Numbered from the stretch's first letter, positions 28,541 through 39,089 are shown. The stretch is 64,000 bases of DNA from Hondaea fermentalgiana (GCA_014084085.1 NPFB01000097.1:68837-132836); one strand, 5' to 3'. Translations and numbers: made by a program. Notes: generated from the letters alone by a model not told the origin.

Positions 28541-31500
28541 ATGACCGCATCGGAGAGAAGATCTGCGCGCAAACGCACTGCGACCACGTGGTTTGTGGCA
28601 GGCCCTTCAAAGCGCGTGGCAGCTGAAGGGGACGAGGGAGAAAGCTCCGAGGACGACGATTTTGCAAACGATAGTGAGCAAGAGACGACAAAGACCTCGC
28701 AAAAGTCTCGCAGCAAAAGTAGCGCCAAGACAAAAACGACAAAGTCGACGTCCAAGTCCAGGGGCAAAAAAAGCAAGAATGGCGCCCAAACAATGGAGTA
28801 TGGCGAGATCCTCGCCGCTCTCGCAGATGACGGCGTCTCCATCACTCAACTTGTGCGCGAAATCGTCCAGGACGAGTCATCGACGCCAGAAAGTATCTCC
28901 GTCAGACTCGTAGGCTTTTTGCTCGAGTGCGCCGGAACCCCCGCCGACACGGTGCGCTCGGCCCTTCGCGACCAAGACGAGGCTCCCGATGAGAACGATA
29001 TCGTTGAAATCGAAAAGGATGAAGTCGACGACATCGCAAGCGACATTGCTTCTGATCGCAAGAGCTTCTTCGACAAGTACCCCTTGCAACATTGGAAGCA
29101 ATTTTCCAGCAAATTTGCGCGATTCTGGGAAGCACTCATCGCAGAGAGCGACACGACGCTCTCCCTCATCGACGACTCAAGCGCCTTCTATCAAGTGCTT
29201 CCCGCGCTTGTGCGCTCAGTCGTTGCTCTCTCCGTGGGTCCAATGCTTTCTTTTCGCCATACGGCTGTGGAAACTGCGGCCCACCTCGGCAAAGCCCTTC
29301 TCAGTCTCTTCAATGCCGAACTCGTCAAACTCTTCAAAGTGGTCAAGCAGCTTGCCAGCAAGGTGAAGCGTGCCTCTCCGATGGAAAAGCTCGTCAAAGA
29401 CTTGAAACGGACCCTTGCTGGGCTTCTCGAGCCCACAAGCAAGTTCTTGTCCACCGCGCCCATCGACAAGGCACTTGAGGCGATCGCTTCCGCTGCAAGT
29501 AAGTCGCAGAAGCCGGTGGCCGACTTGGCAACCTCATGCCTGCGCATGACCGCCTCCCTCAAGCGTCTCAATGGTATGGCGCAACAGCTTTTCAATGGCA
29601 TGTTTCACAGCAAGGTGAACAACAGGTGCAAGGATATTCACGATGAAGTTCGCCTCGCGTCTTTGCACGTCATCGAGGCTTTCATGCAGCAGGACCCTGT
29701 TCATTTTATTTGGATTGCTCGCGTTCATGTGGACCGTCTTTTAAGCGACCGTAGCCCTGCAGTTCGCAAGAAGGCGTGCGAGGTGTGGAGGGTGTGCATG
29801 CTTTCCGCAGGTCCGGCGCAGGACCTTGAGCTCGATGCGGCGGATCGGAAGCGCTCCGACCAAAGCCTCTTGAAGAAGAAGAGTGACTGGGCCTCCAGAG
29901 CCCTAGCCGACGAGCTTGGGGGACCTCTCCTGTCTGATGTGAACGCGGGCGTTATCGAGTCCGCGATTCGGGCGGTCTCTGCCATTTTCGAAGTCAACCG
30001 GAAAAGCGTCGAAATGTCGACGGAGCAGGCCGTCGAGCGCTGTCTCTGCTACATGGATACCGCCGAGGAGAGTCTTGCTGGGGTGAGACTAGCTGCTGCG
30101 GAATTTGCGCTCAAGAGCCGGCCCGAGCTTGTTGGTGATGCCCGCGCGAGCGGGTCGGCACGAACGGGGGCTGCCGGCCTCGCGCAGGCGCGTCTGCAGC
30201 TTGCGAGCTTGCTCGAGCTTCTCGCAAACCTCGCAGGGTCGCGTCAAGGTAGCAAACGCGCTTCAACCGACAAAGACAACAATGATGACGGGAACATGGA
30301 GGAAGACGATGATGAACTCGACGACGACGACGACGACGACGATGAATATGATGACGACATTGACAGCGAAATTGGGTATGAGGAATTGAGGGAAATGGCT
30401 GCCAAGCCACGCATTTTGCCGTTCGAGATTCTTGCCAAAGTTGTGCAAGCCTTTTGGGCGCTACCCGAGTGTGATTTTTTGCGTAATTGGGAGGCGCAGT
30501 GCAACATGCTGCAAAGCTACGGCGAGAACAACGTGTCGGGGAATCTTGGCGCGCTCCGTGCTCAGACGCTGGCAGGAATCATTCGCGCGGCCTCGGACTG
30601 CATTCCGGAGCAGTCTGGAGCTTCAGGCAAGTCAGCGCGCGGCGGGAACCGACGCAAGAGTCTGTCGGCTGCTGCCAAAAAGGACGCCACCACTATGGCG
30701 CGCGCTCTTCACGAGGCTGTTGAGCGATCCCTCACGGACCTCGTCGTAACGTTTCGGGCAGAGCCGGCCGTGTTGCGCAACCTCATCCCGCTTTGCGCCA
30801 AGCTCGATCTTGCTCTGTACACTCGCGATTCGCAGCGCAAGAAACTCGCCAAACTCACCAAGTCGCTCTCGCAAGTCTTCTTACAGCACATGGATCCTGT
30901 CTTGCTGTTCGAGACTGGCCGCATCCTCGCTGGAGTGCTCGCATCGAGCGAGACGAGCCCCGTGGGCAAGGAAGCCAATACGATTCTGGCCGAGATGCGC
31001 ACAGGCGTGCACGCAAGCATCGCCAAAGCCGGAGAGCAGTTCAAGGACGGGGCGGCCGACGAGGAAACCTGGACGGCGCTTGCGAATGGCGTGCGGCGGA
31101 TTGGAATGCTACTTCGGGTCGATGCGGAAACGGAGCCGCTGGAGATTGAGACGCAAAACAATGTTTGCAATGCCCTCTGCACGTGCGGGCGCAAGGAGGC
31201 CGTGCTCCTCGCAGATGGACTCGTGGCGCTTCAGCTGGACCTTGTCGCGGCCTTTCGCGCAGCCGCTTCTGCCTGTGAAGACAAGGAGAAGCTCGAAAGT
31301 GCTTGTGCGGATGTTGTGCGACGTCGCGACGCACTTGCGCGTGTCCTGGAGCACGTGTTCGACACGTACGATAGCCCGCGCAAGTTGCAGCAAGCAGCAA
31401 TTGCAACCTTGATGGACATGCGCGTCCTTTGCGCGCGACGTCTGGAGTCCACTGCGCTGCACGCACTTGCGTGGCGACCATCCAAGCCTCTTGTTGCGGC

Positions 31501-32719
31501 CGCAGATGCAGCCACGCGGAGCTTTGTGGATCGTGCTGCCAAGGCGGGAAGCCGGCAGCAACCAAGCATGGAGATGCAGCGACTGCTCGTCGCCCCAGCC
31601 GTGCGAAGCGCTCTCTATTCTGGCAGCGCCCTCGCCGGCTACTTGGTCGCCCAAGCAGGACACGGAAACCAGGACCTTGATGATGCCGCTGACGTTCTTC
31701 AAAACACTGCCCGCAAGTCTGACACCGAGTCTCTCATGGTGATGCAGCACGAGGCTCTTCGCGTTTCTTTCGTGGCCCAAGACAAGGATGGAAACGGTCG
31801 CGCCGAGGAGGACGAAAATGACGAGGGCGATGAAAAGGGACTCTTTGCGAGAGCTGCCTCTCTAGCCAGGGAGATTTCCGCTCGTGCGCACAACTGCCCG
31901 GAACGCATGGCGCCGCCGCTCATTGCCGCGCTGGAGGAGGACTTTGCCTTTGCCCTCGCTGCAACCGACGACAATGCCTCGCTCGGTCGCGTGGGCTTTC
32001 TCGCACTGCTTGTGCCATTTGTGCGCATTCTCAAGCCACATCAGCTCCATGACGTTCGTCAAGTTTGGTCAGCGCAGATCAATGAGAGCACCTCGCAGGC
32101 TAGTGCAATCATGAAACTCCTCTTGAGCGAAGACGAGCCCAACGGAGATCTCGACGAGAATCTCGTGAGACGTGGACGTGCTGCGTTCCGTGATCTCGAG
32201 GCGGCACTGGGCGTCCGGACGCAGACTGGCGCAAAGAGTGACAAGGATGGGGACGTCGTTGTCGATGATGACGATGATGATGACGACGAAGAAGAAGAAA
32301 GTGACATGGAGGAAAAGAACGAGTCCAAGTCCTCTTCAGCTTCTCGTCGTCGCTCTGCAGCCTCGTCGCAAAGCTCCAAACGCCGAACGCCAAAATCTCG
32401 CCAGTCTTCCACATCGACTTCTTCTGCGCGCAAACGCCGCAAGGTCGTGAATGATGGCAAAGACGGAAATGAAGAAGAAGAAGATGATGATGATGTCAGC
32501 GCTCGCGAGATTGAAAAGAATCTCTTTGCCGCAAGTGACTCCGAGACAGGTCGAACGGCCTCTCGTATGGGGCCGCAAGAAGACGCCTTATTTTCCGAGA
32601 GCGGTGTAGGAGCCCACGAGTCTGCACATCCCGGCGACGAAGATGAAGACGATGTCAGCAACGACGAGGCCGTCAAAGGTGTGCGGCCGCGTCGCCGCTC
32701 CGGCCGCATGGCTGCCTAA
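28541..32719 (+). CDS. SCC3: Cohesin subunit SCC3/STAG
   Basis: A 1392-residue protein from ATG 28541 (MTASERRSARKR). The N-terminal ~80 residues are basic and Ser-rich. The STAG domain follows: SVRLVGFLLECAG, then a conserved block around YPLQHWKQFSSKFARFWEAL and the Arg/His-containing SFRHTAVETAAHLGKALL, the hallmark 'FRHT' of SA proteins. HEAT-like helices follow, including DRSPAVRKKACEVWRVC. Two acidic tracts (around nt 30300-30365 and 32260-32310) and a Lys/Arg/Ser-rich tail ending RPRRRSGRMAA indicate nuclear localisation and phospho-regulation. SCC3 binds the SCC1 kleisin and DNA and is essential for cohesin loading. Length is typical of the family. Confidence 0.9.
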   Translation: MTASERRSARKRTATTWFVAGPSKRVAAEGDEGESSEDDDFANDSEQETTKTSQKSRSKSSAKTKTTKSTSKSRGKKSKNGAQTMEYGEILAALADDGVSITQLVREIVQDESSTPESISVRLVGFLLECAGTPADTVRSALRDQDEAPDENDIVEIEKDEVDDIASDIASDRKSFFDKYPLQHWKQFSSKFARFWEALIAESDTTLSLIDDSSAFYQVLPALVRSVVALSVGPMLSFRHTAVETAAHLGKALLSLFNAELVKLFKVVKQLASKVKRASPMEKLVKDLKRTLAGLLEPTSKFLSTAPIDKALEAIASAASKSQKPVADLATSCLRMTASLKRLNGMAQQLFNGMFHSKVNNRCKDIHDEVRLASLHVIEAFMQQDPVHFIWIARVHVDRLLSDRSPAVRKKACEVWRVCMLSAGPAQDLELDAADRKRSDQSLLKKKSDWASRALADELGGPLLSDVNAGVIESAIRAVSAIFEVNRKSVEMSTEQAVERCLCYMDTAEESLAGVRLAAAEFALKSRPELVGDARASGSARTGAAGLAQARLQLASLLELLANLAGSRQGSKRASTDKDNNDDGNMEEDDDELDDDDDDDDEYDDDIDSEIGYEELREMAAKPRILPFEILAKVVQAFWALPECDFLRNWEAQCNMLQSYGENNVSGNLGALRAQTLAGIIRAASDCIPEQSGASGKSARGGNRRKSLSAAAKKDATTMARALHEAVERSLTDLVVTFRAEPAVLRNLIPLCAKLDLALYTRDSQRKKLAKLTKSLSQVFLQHMDPVLLFETGRILAGVLASSETSPVGKEANTILAEMRTGVHASIAKAGEQFKDGAADEETWTALANGVRRIGMLLRVDAETEPLEIETQNNVCNALCTCGRKEAVLLADGLVALQLDLVAAFRAAASACEDKEKLESACADVVRRRDALARVLEHVFDTYDSPRKLQQAAIATLMDMRVLCARRLESTALHALAWRPSKPLVAAADAATRSFVDRAAKAGSRQQPSMEMQRLLVAPAVRSALYSGSALAGYLVAQAGHGNQDLDDAADVLQNTARKSDTESLMVMQHEALRVSFVAQDKDGNGRAEEDENDEGDEKGLFARAASLAREISARAHNCPERMAPPLIAALEEDFAFALAATDDNASLGRVGFLALLVPFVRILKPHQLHDVRQVWSAQINESTSQASAIMKLLLSEDEPNGDLDENLVRRGRAAFRDLEAALGVRTQTGAKSDKDGDVVVDDDDDDDDEEEESDMEEKNESKSSSASRRRSAASSQSSKRRTPKSRQSSTSTSSARKRRKVVNDGKDGNEEEEDDDDVSAREIEKNLFAASDSETGRTASRMGPQEDALFSESGVGAHESAHPGDEDEDDVSNDEAVKGVRPRRRSGRMAA

Positions 32720-33152
32720 ACTCCAAAAAAGAAAGAAAAAAGGCAGCCAAACCCTTCTGCGTTACCTTTGCGAGCACCCGCCGCCGGTCTCAGTTGTCCT
32801 CCCGCTGTAAAATCATGAAATATCACTCTCTTTTCTCCCGGAGACCCGGGTCCGAACCGATGTCGGGGTCATCTCGCTCGCTCTTCAATCTCCTCGCCAC
32901 TCGCTTTCACTTTGTTCATCACCGGCTCACCTAAATCAAGTAGCTCGTGACCCTCCCTCACGCAGAAGTATGTTCGGCGCGTGGGCAAGCGCGTGGGTGC
33001 AGGCAAAGATGTGTGCGGCAGCGTCATCGATTCATCAAACCAATCCTTGATCAAACCATTCATTCATTCATACATTCATTCATTCATCCATACATCGTCA
33101 ATCAGATCAGACCAGGTCGATCGATCGGCCTCGGTTCGTTCCGGCTGGGAAG
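32720..33152 (+). promoter_or_regulatory. Intergenic region with a (CATT)n run
   Basis: Lies between SCC3 and the kinase gene on the same strand. A cattcatt/catacatt repeat at about 33057-33098 ends ~55 nt before the kinase ATG, so it is probably in the 5' leader or core promoter. No gene is seen. Confidence 0.4.
33057..33098 (+). repeat. (CATT)n array upstream of the PDK-type kinase
   Basis: Units of cattcatt with a few catacatt variants, ending ~55 nt before the ATG. Confidence 0.8.
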
Positions 33153-34547
33153 ATGCTCACGGGGAAGCAGGCGACCGCTAGAGCTGCGGAACGCGCGCGA
33201 GCACGGCTGGCGCGAACGTGGCAGCCTCGACGATGGATGAGCGCTGGTGAGAATGACGCAGGAGCACCGCCGCCTTACGTGACGTACCTGCGCAAGATGG
33301 CGCGGCTCAAGGCGACGCCGGTGAGCCTGGAGAACCTCTTTCGCTTTGGCAAGGCCTCGTATGGCGACAAGACGCAGCGCTTGCGAAACGCACAGTTTCT
33401 TCACAACGAACTCCAGATTCGTATCGCGCAGCGCGTCGTCGAGCTCGAGCAGCTGCCGCTAGGACTGCCGTACACAACGCCCATTAAGAGCGTCATCGGG
33501 TGGTACCAGGACTATTTCGACCGCGTTGCAGAATCCCCCTTTCCGCAGTCTGAGGAGGACGAGGAAGACTTCTCGGACATGCTCCGCTTCATTCTGCAAG
33601 ATCATAACGAGGTTATTGAAACGACCTCGCGAGGCGTGCTCGAAGTTCGTGCAAACCTCAAGGGCTTTTCGCTTGACGACCAACGTGTCGTGGACACCGT
33701 GCTCAACCGTTTCTATCTTGCTCGCATTGGTCTCCGCTTCCTCATCGAGCATCACATTACCAGCCGCGAAACCCAGCCAGGCTATGCGGGAATTATTCAA
33801 AGTCGCTGCAAGCCAGTCGAGATCCTTCAGGACGCGGCCCTCGACGCGGCCATGCTCTGCGAGCGGATACACGGCGTGGCCCCGCGCATAGAATGCCGTC
33901 AGCTCCATCGAAAAAAAATGCGCAAGTCCGTTGAGATGGAGTGCAACGGCGACCTCGACACGGACGAGGACATCACCTTTACATATGTTCCAGGCCATCT
34001 TCGCTACATGCTGGGTGAAGTCTTAAAGAACGCTTTTCGTGCTGTCGCCGAATTCGAAGGTCCCGTTGACGACGAGGATCACTTGTCGCCCATCGAGGTG
34101 ACCATTGTAGAGGGCCCGCATGACGTGGCCATTCGCGTAAGCGATCGTGGAGGTGGCATTGCGCGACCCAAACTTCCTCTGATTTGGAGCTACCTGCACT
34201 CCACGGCCAAAGATCCCCGAATCCAGGACGAGCTTCTCGCGGATGGTCGAACTTCGCCCATTCTTGCTGGATACGGTGTCGGTCTACCACTCAGCAGACT
34301 TTACGCTCGTTATTTCGGTGGAGACCTTGACATCAAGTCCCTCGAAGGGTATGGCACGGACACTTATTTGCACCTCAGTCGTCTGGGCGACAATTGCGAA
34401 AATCTGCCACCGAGCGTCATGCGTTCGCCTGCCGAGGGCGACTCGAGCTTGCCTCGAGGGGCTTCCAACATTTTCTTTTTTGGCGACCGTCGATCCTGGA
34501 AAGAAAACGTTCTCGTCGGCAACGCCGATCCATATTACGAGGCATGA
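33153..34547 (+). CDS. Mitochondrial pyruvate/branched-chain 2-oxoacid dehydrogenase kinase
   Basis: A 464-residue protein of the PDK/BCKDK family. It phosphorylates and inactivates the E1 subunit of a mitochondrial 2-oxoacid dehydrogenase. The N-terminal ~35 residues are Arg/Ala-rich and amphipathic, a likely matrix-targeting peptide. The helical regulatory domain includes FLIEHHITSR. The GHKL ATPase domain has the N-box GEVLKNAFRA, the G1 box SDRGGGI, and the G2 lid GYGVGLPLSRLYARYFGGDL. Near the C-terminus GYGTDTYLHLSRLGD is typical of PDKs. Whether the target is pyruvate or branched-chain oxoacid dehydrogenase cannot be decided by eye. The neighbouring carnitine acyltransferase also acts on acyl-CoA use in mitochondria or peroxisomes. 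Confidence 0.92.
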   Translation: MLTGKQATARAAERARARLARTWQPRRWMSAGENDAGAPPPYVTYLRKMARLKATPVSLENLFRFGKASYGDKTQRLRNAQFLHNELQIRIAQRVVELEQLPLGLPYTTPIKSVIGWYQDYFDRVAESPFPQSEEDEEDFSDMLRFILQDHNEVIETTSRGVLEVRANLKGFSLDDQRVVDTVLNRFYLARIGLRFLIEHHITSRETQPGYAGIIQSRCKPVEILQDAALDAAMLCERIHGVAPRIECRQLHRKKMRKSVEMECNGDLDTDEDITFTYVPGHLRYMLGEVLKNAFRAVAEFEGPVDDEDHLSPIEVTIVEGPHDVAIRVSDRGGGIARPKLPLIWSYLHSTAKDPRIQDELLADGRTSPILAGYGVGLPLSRLYARYFGGDLDIKSLEGYGTDTYLHLSRLGDNCENLPPSVMRSPAEGDSSLPRGASNIFFFGDRRSWKENVLVGNADPYYEA

Positions 34548-34707
34548 TCTCCGCGAAACTACAAAGCTTCGATCGCAGTCGTCATCAGCATCACCAAGCT
34601 ATCGAGAACATACCACGAGTTGACTCATGTCGCTCATTTCATTCATCACACCCTTCATTCCTCTCTCCCTCCCTCTCTCCATCTCTCCATCCTTCCGTCC
34701 ATCAATG

Positions 34708-34739
<32 letters not shown>

Positions 34740-35125
34740 GTCCGCTCTTGGCTTCTTCTGGCCCCGCGAACGTAAGAACCTGAGCCAAAGTAAGAGTTGC
34801 GAGCTTGGTCGCGATCACCGGGCGGGCGGAGACAAGTGGACTCGCTGCCGCACTCGCGTCATCCCGCCAGTCGCGAGGCCCAGCGCGGGCGAGTCTCTAT
34901 CGCCTGCTCACTCGCTTGCTAAACAGCTCCAACTCGCCCGTGGTTGTGGCTGCTACCATCCTGGATGTCGCACACCCCTTCTCTTCTCCTTCCTTTCTCG
35001 AGCGTGCAGTGCGAGTCCCGTCCCAACAACTCGAAGTTCTGTACCTTCCCGGCCGGCCACAATGGGCCGCGGGAGAAAGCAGCTGCTGCAGACACCAATC
35101 CTCCGGATCGCCGGCGACCAGCAGC
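34548..35125 (+). promoter_or_regulatory. Intergenic region and 5' leader of carnitine acyltransferase
   Basis: Contains (TC)n/(CG)n runs at about 34709-34739. An out-of-frame ATG at 35062 opens a frame that overlaps the downstream CDS to 35541. Either the transcript starts after 35062, this stretch is spliced, or it is an upstream ORF. Confidence 0.4.
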
Positions 35126-37288
35126 ATGGGCAACGCGAACAACACGCGCCTCGGGCGCGCCGGCAAGAGCAGCAGCCGAGCAGGACCCCCGGTGGCGGCG
35201 GCGACGGCGGCGGCTCGGGCTCGAGATGCTGCGGGACCAGCGATGGCGGCGACCAAGGCGACCGCTGCTGCTGCCGCGCCTGCCGCACAGACGCGTGGGG
35301 ATGCACACGTCGCGCGGAAGCCCGAAGTGGCCTCAGAAGGGACATTTCGCTACCAGGAGGAGCTCCCCAAACTGCCCGTGCCGGCGCTCGAGGCCACATG
35401 CGAGCGCTTTCTTGCCACGGTAAGACCGCTGCTGTCGAGCGAGGACATGGCGGAAACCGAGCAAGCTGTGCAAGCCTTTCTGGACGACCAAGGCCCAGGC
35501 ATCCAGGAGGAACTCCTTGCCTACGCGGAGACCCAGGATAACTACGTGGATGCCTTTTGGGACGATGCCTACCTCAAGTATCTCGTACCTGTCGTGGTGA
35601 ACGTGAATCCGTTCTTTGTGCTGGAGGACGATCCGTCGTCTGCTCGCAACGACCAGATCCAGCGCGCCGCGCATCTCACGCTCTCGATGCTCAAATTCGT
35701 CAAGGCCGTGCGCAACGAGACAATGGCTGTTGATATGGCGCGCAAGACACCGCTCTGCATGTCGCAGTATCGCAAAGTCCTGGGCAGTGCCCGCATTCCA
35801 GGTCGTGGAGACGAGGGGGATCGCATCGAGACGTTCACAGACTCTACGCACATTGTCGTAATGTGCCATGGTCAGCTCTACTACTTTGACGTCGTCACCG
35901 CGAGCGGAGACCTTTTGGGCTCTGTCGAGAGCCTAGCAAGCACCTTTGAGCGGATTCGAGCGAATGCGGCGTGTGTGGACGCTCGCAAGGCTCAGGCGTC
36001 CTCGGTCGGAGCCCTTACTGGTGAAGAACGAGCGGTGTGGGGCGAAGTTCGCGCAGAACTGGAGGCTCAGGATGAAAATAATGCCTCTTCGCTGGCTCTC
36101 ATCGACGCTGCGCTCTTCGTCGTCTGCCTCGACAACTGCTCGCCTACGACGGCGCAAGAGACATCGGCAAACGGTCTTCGCGGCCTCAGCGTTGTTGACG
36201 CTGCCGGCGTCCAGCGCGGAACGGTATTCAATCGCTGGTACGACAAGCTCTGCGTGATTGTCTGCGAGAATGGGTCTGCCCAAATCAACTTCGAGCACAC
36301 ACCTGCAGACGGACATTCTGTTCTGCGTATGGTCAGTGATGTCTTTAGCGACAACATCATTCGATACGCACAAACGATTAGTGGCAAGCTGGCTGTGCCG
36401 AGTGTGCTCAAGAGTGTCCGTTTCGATGCCAAGAAAAGCACGAGTGCCACAACGCAAGGTGCCCAAGACGACACCGAATACACAACGTTGCCCCGCAAAC
36501 TCGACTTCGTGCTCGACGACGCTCTTTCGCAAAGCGTTGCGAGCGCGCAGGAGCGACTTGTGCGTTATGTGGAGCCTTTCAAGATTGCCTGCCTTGAGTA
36601 CAAGGACTACGGGAAGCGTTTCATCGTTTCGCAAAAGCTAAGTCCTGACGCTTTTGTGCAAATGAGCATGATGGCAGCGCTGTATGCAGTGACGGGCGAG
36701 CTATCGAATGCGTATGAGTCAGTCATGACCAAGGCTTTTCTCCTTGGACGGACAGAAGCAGGGCGACCGGTCACGCCTGAGGCCAAGCGCTTTGTCGAGA
36801 TGTTCTACAGCATTGAGGTCTCTCCAGAGGAGAAGTTGCAAGCCTTGGAGCAGGCAACCAAGGCTCACTCGGCAATGACCCGTCGCTGCAGCCAGGGCGA
36901 AGGCGTCGATCGCCATCTCTACGCGCTCAAGTGTCTCTGGGCGCTCCAGCACCCGGACGAGCCTGTGCCCGAGATCTTTTCCTCGGCTGGATATGCCACA
37001 CTTGGCGAGACAATCTTGTCTACAAGTAATTGTGGCAATCCGGCGCTCAAACTCTTCGGCTTTGGCCCTGTTTCGGAGCACGGGGTGGGCATTGGGTACA
37101 TTATCAAGGACCAGGGAATATCTCTGACGCTGTGCAGCAAGTCAATCCCTGTCGATGACATGAAGGACACGATTGAGGCCTTTCTCGATGAAACTCGTTC
37201 TTATTTGCTCAAGACGCGTCGCAGCGGGTCTTTTCGGCCAGCAAGCAACCGCGTGCGCCGCTCGGGTCGTCCAGGCACCTTTGTCTAA
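35126..37288 (+). CDS. Carnitine O-acyltransferase
   Basis: A 720-residue choline/carnitine acyltransferase that exchanges acyl groups between CoA and carnitine. The family blocks appear in order: LPVPALEATCERFL at the domain start, TPLCMSQYRKVLGSARIPG, NRWYDKLCVIVCENG, the catalytic His in INFEHTPADGHSVLR (nt ~36290), KLSPDAFVQMSMMAALY, and the C-terminal GFGPVSEHGVGIGYIIKDQ. It is not clear whether acetyl, medium or long chains are preferred. The chosen start MGNANNTR matches the minimal N-myristoylation pattern. The frame is open further upstream but without an ATG. There is no C-terminal SKL. Confidence 0.88.
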   Translation: MGNANNTRLGRAGKSSSRAGPPVAAATAAARARDAAGPAMAATKATAAAAAPAAQTRGDAHVARKPEVASEGTFRYQEELPKLPVPALEATCERFLATVRPLLSSEDMAETEQAVQAFLDDQGPGIQEELLAYAETQDNYVDAFWDDAYLKYLVPVVVNVNPFFVLEDDPSSARNDQIQRAAHLTLSMLKFVKAVRNETMAVDMARKTPLCMSQYRKVLGSARIPGRGDEGDRIETFTDSTHIVVMCHGQLYYFDVVTASGDLLGSVESLASTFERIRANAACVDARKAQASSVGALTGEERAVWGEVRAELEAQDENNASSLALIDAALFVVCLDNCSPTTAQETSANGLRGLSVVDAAGVQRGTVFNRWYDKLCVIVCENGSAQINFEHTPADGHSVLRMVSDVFSDNIIRYAQTISGKLAVPSVLKSVRFDAKKSTSATTQGAQDDTEYTTLPRKLDFVLDDALSQSVASAQERLVRYVEPFKIACLEYKDYGKRFIVSQKLSPDAFVQMSMMAALYAVTGELSNAYESVMTKAFLLGRTEAGRPVTPEAKRFVEMFYSIEVSPEEKLQALEQATKAHSAMTRRCSQGEGVDRHLYALKCLWALQHPDEPVPEIFSSAGYATLGETILSTSNCGNPALKLFGFGPVSEHGVGIGYIIKDQGISLTLCSKSIPVDDMKDTIEAFLDETRSYLLKTRRSGSFRPASNRVRRSGRPGTFV

Positions 37289-37634
37289 AATGACCACGGG
37301 GAAAAAGGAAAAGGGAAAAGCTTTAGTTTCGCCGACGGCACCACCGAAATCACGTACACGCTTTTCATCCCTGCCGTCTGCGATGCATTGTGGCAGGCCC
37401 GGCGGCAAGGGTAGCCATGGACAGGAAGGCCACCACCATGATTGTATTGCATCTTCCATTTTAGCGTAGAAGCGCGCACCTAGGTAGACCTACCTCTTCA
37501 CTTTCGTAAAGGCCTACACTTTTCCATTCCTTAGAATTTTTTTTTATAACGTTTAAACATTCGAGCGCTTGTGCGCGCGTGGGTATACGGGGCGTTGGGG
37601 CCGCTTGACTGTGCGTGCAATAATTACGAGAGAA
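37289..37634. other. Convergent 3' region
   Basis: 3' flanks of the carnitine acyltransferase and LIM genes. It contains a T-run at ~37539-37547. No gene is seen. Confidence 0.35.
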
Positions 37635-38804
37635 TTAATGGCTCGACACTTTGAGACTCTTGAGGTCCTGCGAGAGCTTGGCGCACCATTCGTCAGACTC
37701 GAGGGCCTTGGCCGTCTGCACGGCAAGCTCCTTCTTCAAATGTGCATTGGCCTCTGTGAGCTTTTCGTTTTCCTCTCGCAGGGACTCGGTGCGGAGCTGC
37801 AAGAGACTGATTTTCTCACGAGCCTCTGCAAGCTGCTGACGAAGGTCAGCGGAGTCGTCTTCCGACTCGTTCGCAGGGTTCGTGACAAGGCCATTCGACA
37901 TGGGCAAGTCCGAGACCGACGTCGTGCGGCTGCGCGAAGGAGACGTGGCGTCCACGGAGGCGTCGGCCTTGGAGGAAGTGGAGGAAAAGGAGGAGGTAAG
38001 TCCAGAATCGATCTTGGTCGGCAGCTTCTTCGGCGCAGTCTTTTCCTGCGCCGCCGGAAGGCTACTGGGCAGTTTGACACTGGTGCGCTTGGTAGAAGAA
38101 GGAGCCGGTGTCTGTTCCTCTGCTTTCTTGTCAAAGCTGCTTGGAAGCTTGACACTCGTGCGCTTGCTCGAGGATGTAGCTTCGCTGCTGCTTGAGTGCT
38201 TTAGTTTAAGCGCTGGAGGAGCTTCTCCTACGGATTCCTCATCCTCGTCCTCCTCTTCTTTCTCGTCGGCGCTATTGGAGGCCACCTGCTGGTACTTTTG
38301 CATACGCTCCTTGAGCGAGAGATACTTGCCGCTCGACTTTTTCGGCGAATCCTCTTTGCAAGAATTGTCGGCCTTGAAGACAGGCTCAGGGGCGGAGGCC
38401 GCGGCCTTTTGGGGCTTGTCCGCTTTCGACTCTGTCGTCTTCAGCGTCTTACTCGCGGTGTTCGCAGGCGAAGGCGCCGAGGTCTTCAGAGCGGCAGCTG
38501 CGGCGGTCTTTTCCTGTGCGGGGGGCACCATGCTGGCAAAGGCGCCAGACTCCTTCTTCTTGAACTCGTCTCCCCCGAACACCGAGTACTTTCCACCTGC
38601 AGTATGGAAGAGTTCGATAAAGTGCGTCTTGCAGTACAACTTATTGGAGACCGCCGCAAAGTTCGACAGCGTCAGCTGCCGCTTGCAGTGCGCGCATTTG
38701 AAGCACGACTTATGCATGATGGTCTTGTCTACCTGAAGCTCCTCCAGCTTGTACACGGTCTTATCGCAGCACGCGCATTTCGTGCTCCCGCCGCCGAACT
38801 TCAT
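37635..38804 (-). CDS. Single LIM-domain protein with coiled-coil tail
   Basis: A 389-residue protein starting MKFGGGSTKC at ATG 38804. One LIM domain spans residues 10-~65, with zinc ligands in the order C-x2-C-x17-H-x2-C-x2-C-x2-C-x17-C-x2-H. A long Ser/Lys/Pro-rich linker follows with near-repeats (KRTSVKLPSS occurs twice). The C-terminal ~75 residues form a coiled coil (ADLRQQLAEAREKISLLQL). A single LIM domain at the very N-terminus with a disordered linker resembles cysteine-rich or LIMA1/EPLIN-like actin adaptors. A cytoskeletal scaffold role is inference. Its upstream region contains the assembly gap. Confidence 0.85.
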   Translation of the reverse strand: MKFGGGSTKCACCDKTVYKLEELQVDKTIMHKSCFKCAHCKRQLTLSNFAAVSNKLYCKTHFIELFHTAGGKYSVFGGDEFKKKESGAFASMVPPAQEKTAAAAALKTSAPSPANTASKTLKTTESKADKPQKAAASAPEPVFKADNSCKEDSPKKSSGKYLSLKERMQKYQQVASNSADEKEEEDEDEESVGEAPPALKLKHSSSSEATSSSKRTSVKLPSSFDKKAEEQTPAPSSTKRTSVKLPSSLPAAQEKTAPKKLPTKIDSGLTSSFSSTSSKADASVDATSPSRSRTTSVSDLPMSNGLVTNPANESEDDSADLRQQLAEAREKISLLQLRTESLREENEKLTEANAHLKKELAVQTAKALESDEWCAKLSQDLKSLKVSSH

Positions 38805-39040
38805 CTTGCCTCGTCTCTTTCCTCAAAATCGAGGTCCCAATCAACAACCTCTTGCTTTGCGTCCGTCGCCTCCTTGCCGTTGCGGCTTCGCGCGGCCCAG
38901 GCCTGGCCCGGCTGGGACCTCCTCCACCTTCTCCAGCTCGCTCCGGCGTCGCGCACCCGCGCACGCGCGTCTTCCGCGCGCGCTCCTGCTGCCTTCGCCG
39001 CTGCCTTCTCCCGCGCGCCGCCGCTCTCCCCGCGCGCTGC

Positions 39041-39089
39041 TCCGCTCTGCTCTGCTCTGCTCTGCTCTGCTCCGCTCTGCTCTGCTCTG
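39041..39089 (-). repeat. (AGAGC)n block running into the gap
   Basis: Plus strand reads tgctccgctctgctctgctctg... up to the first N. On the strand of the LIM gene it is AGAGC/GGAGC. It starts 237 nt upstream of the LIM ATG. Confidence 0.85.
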
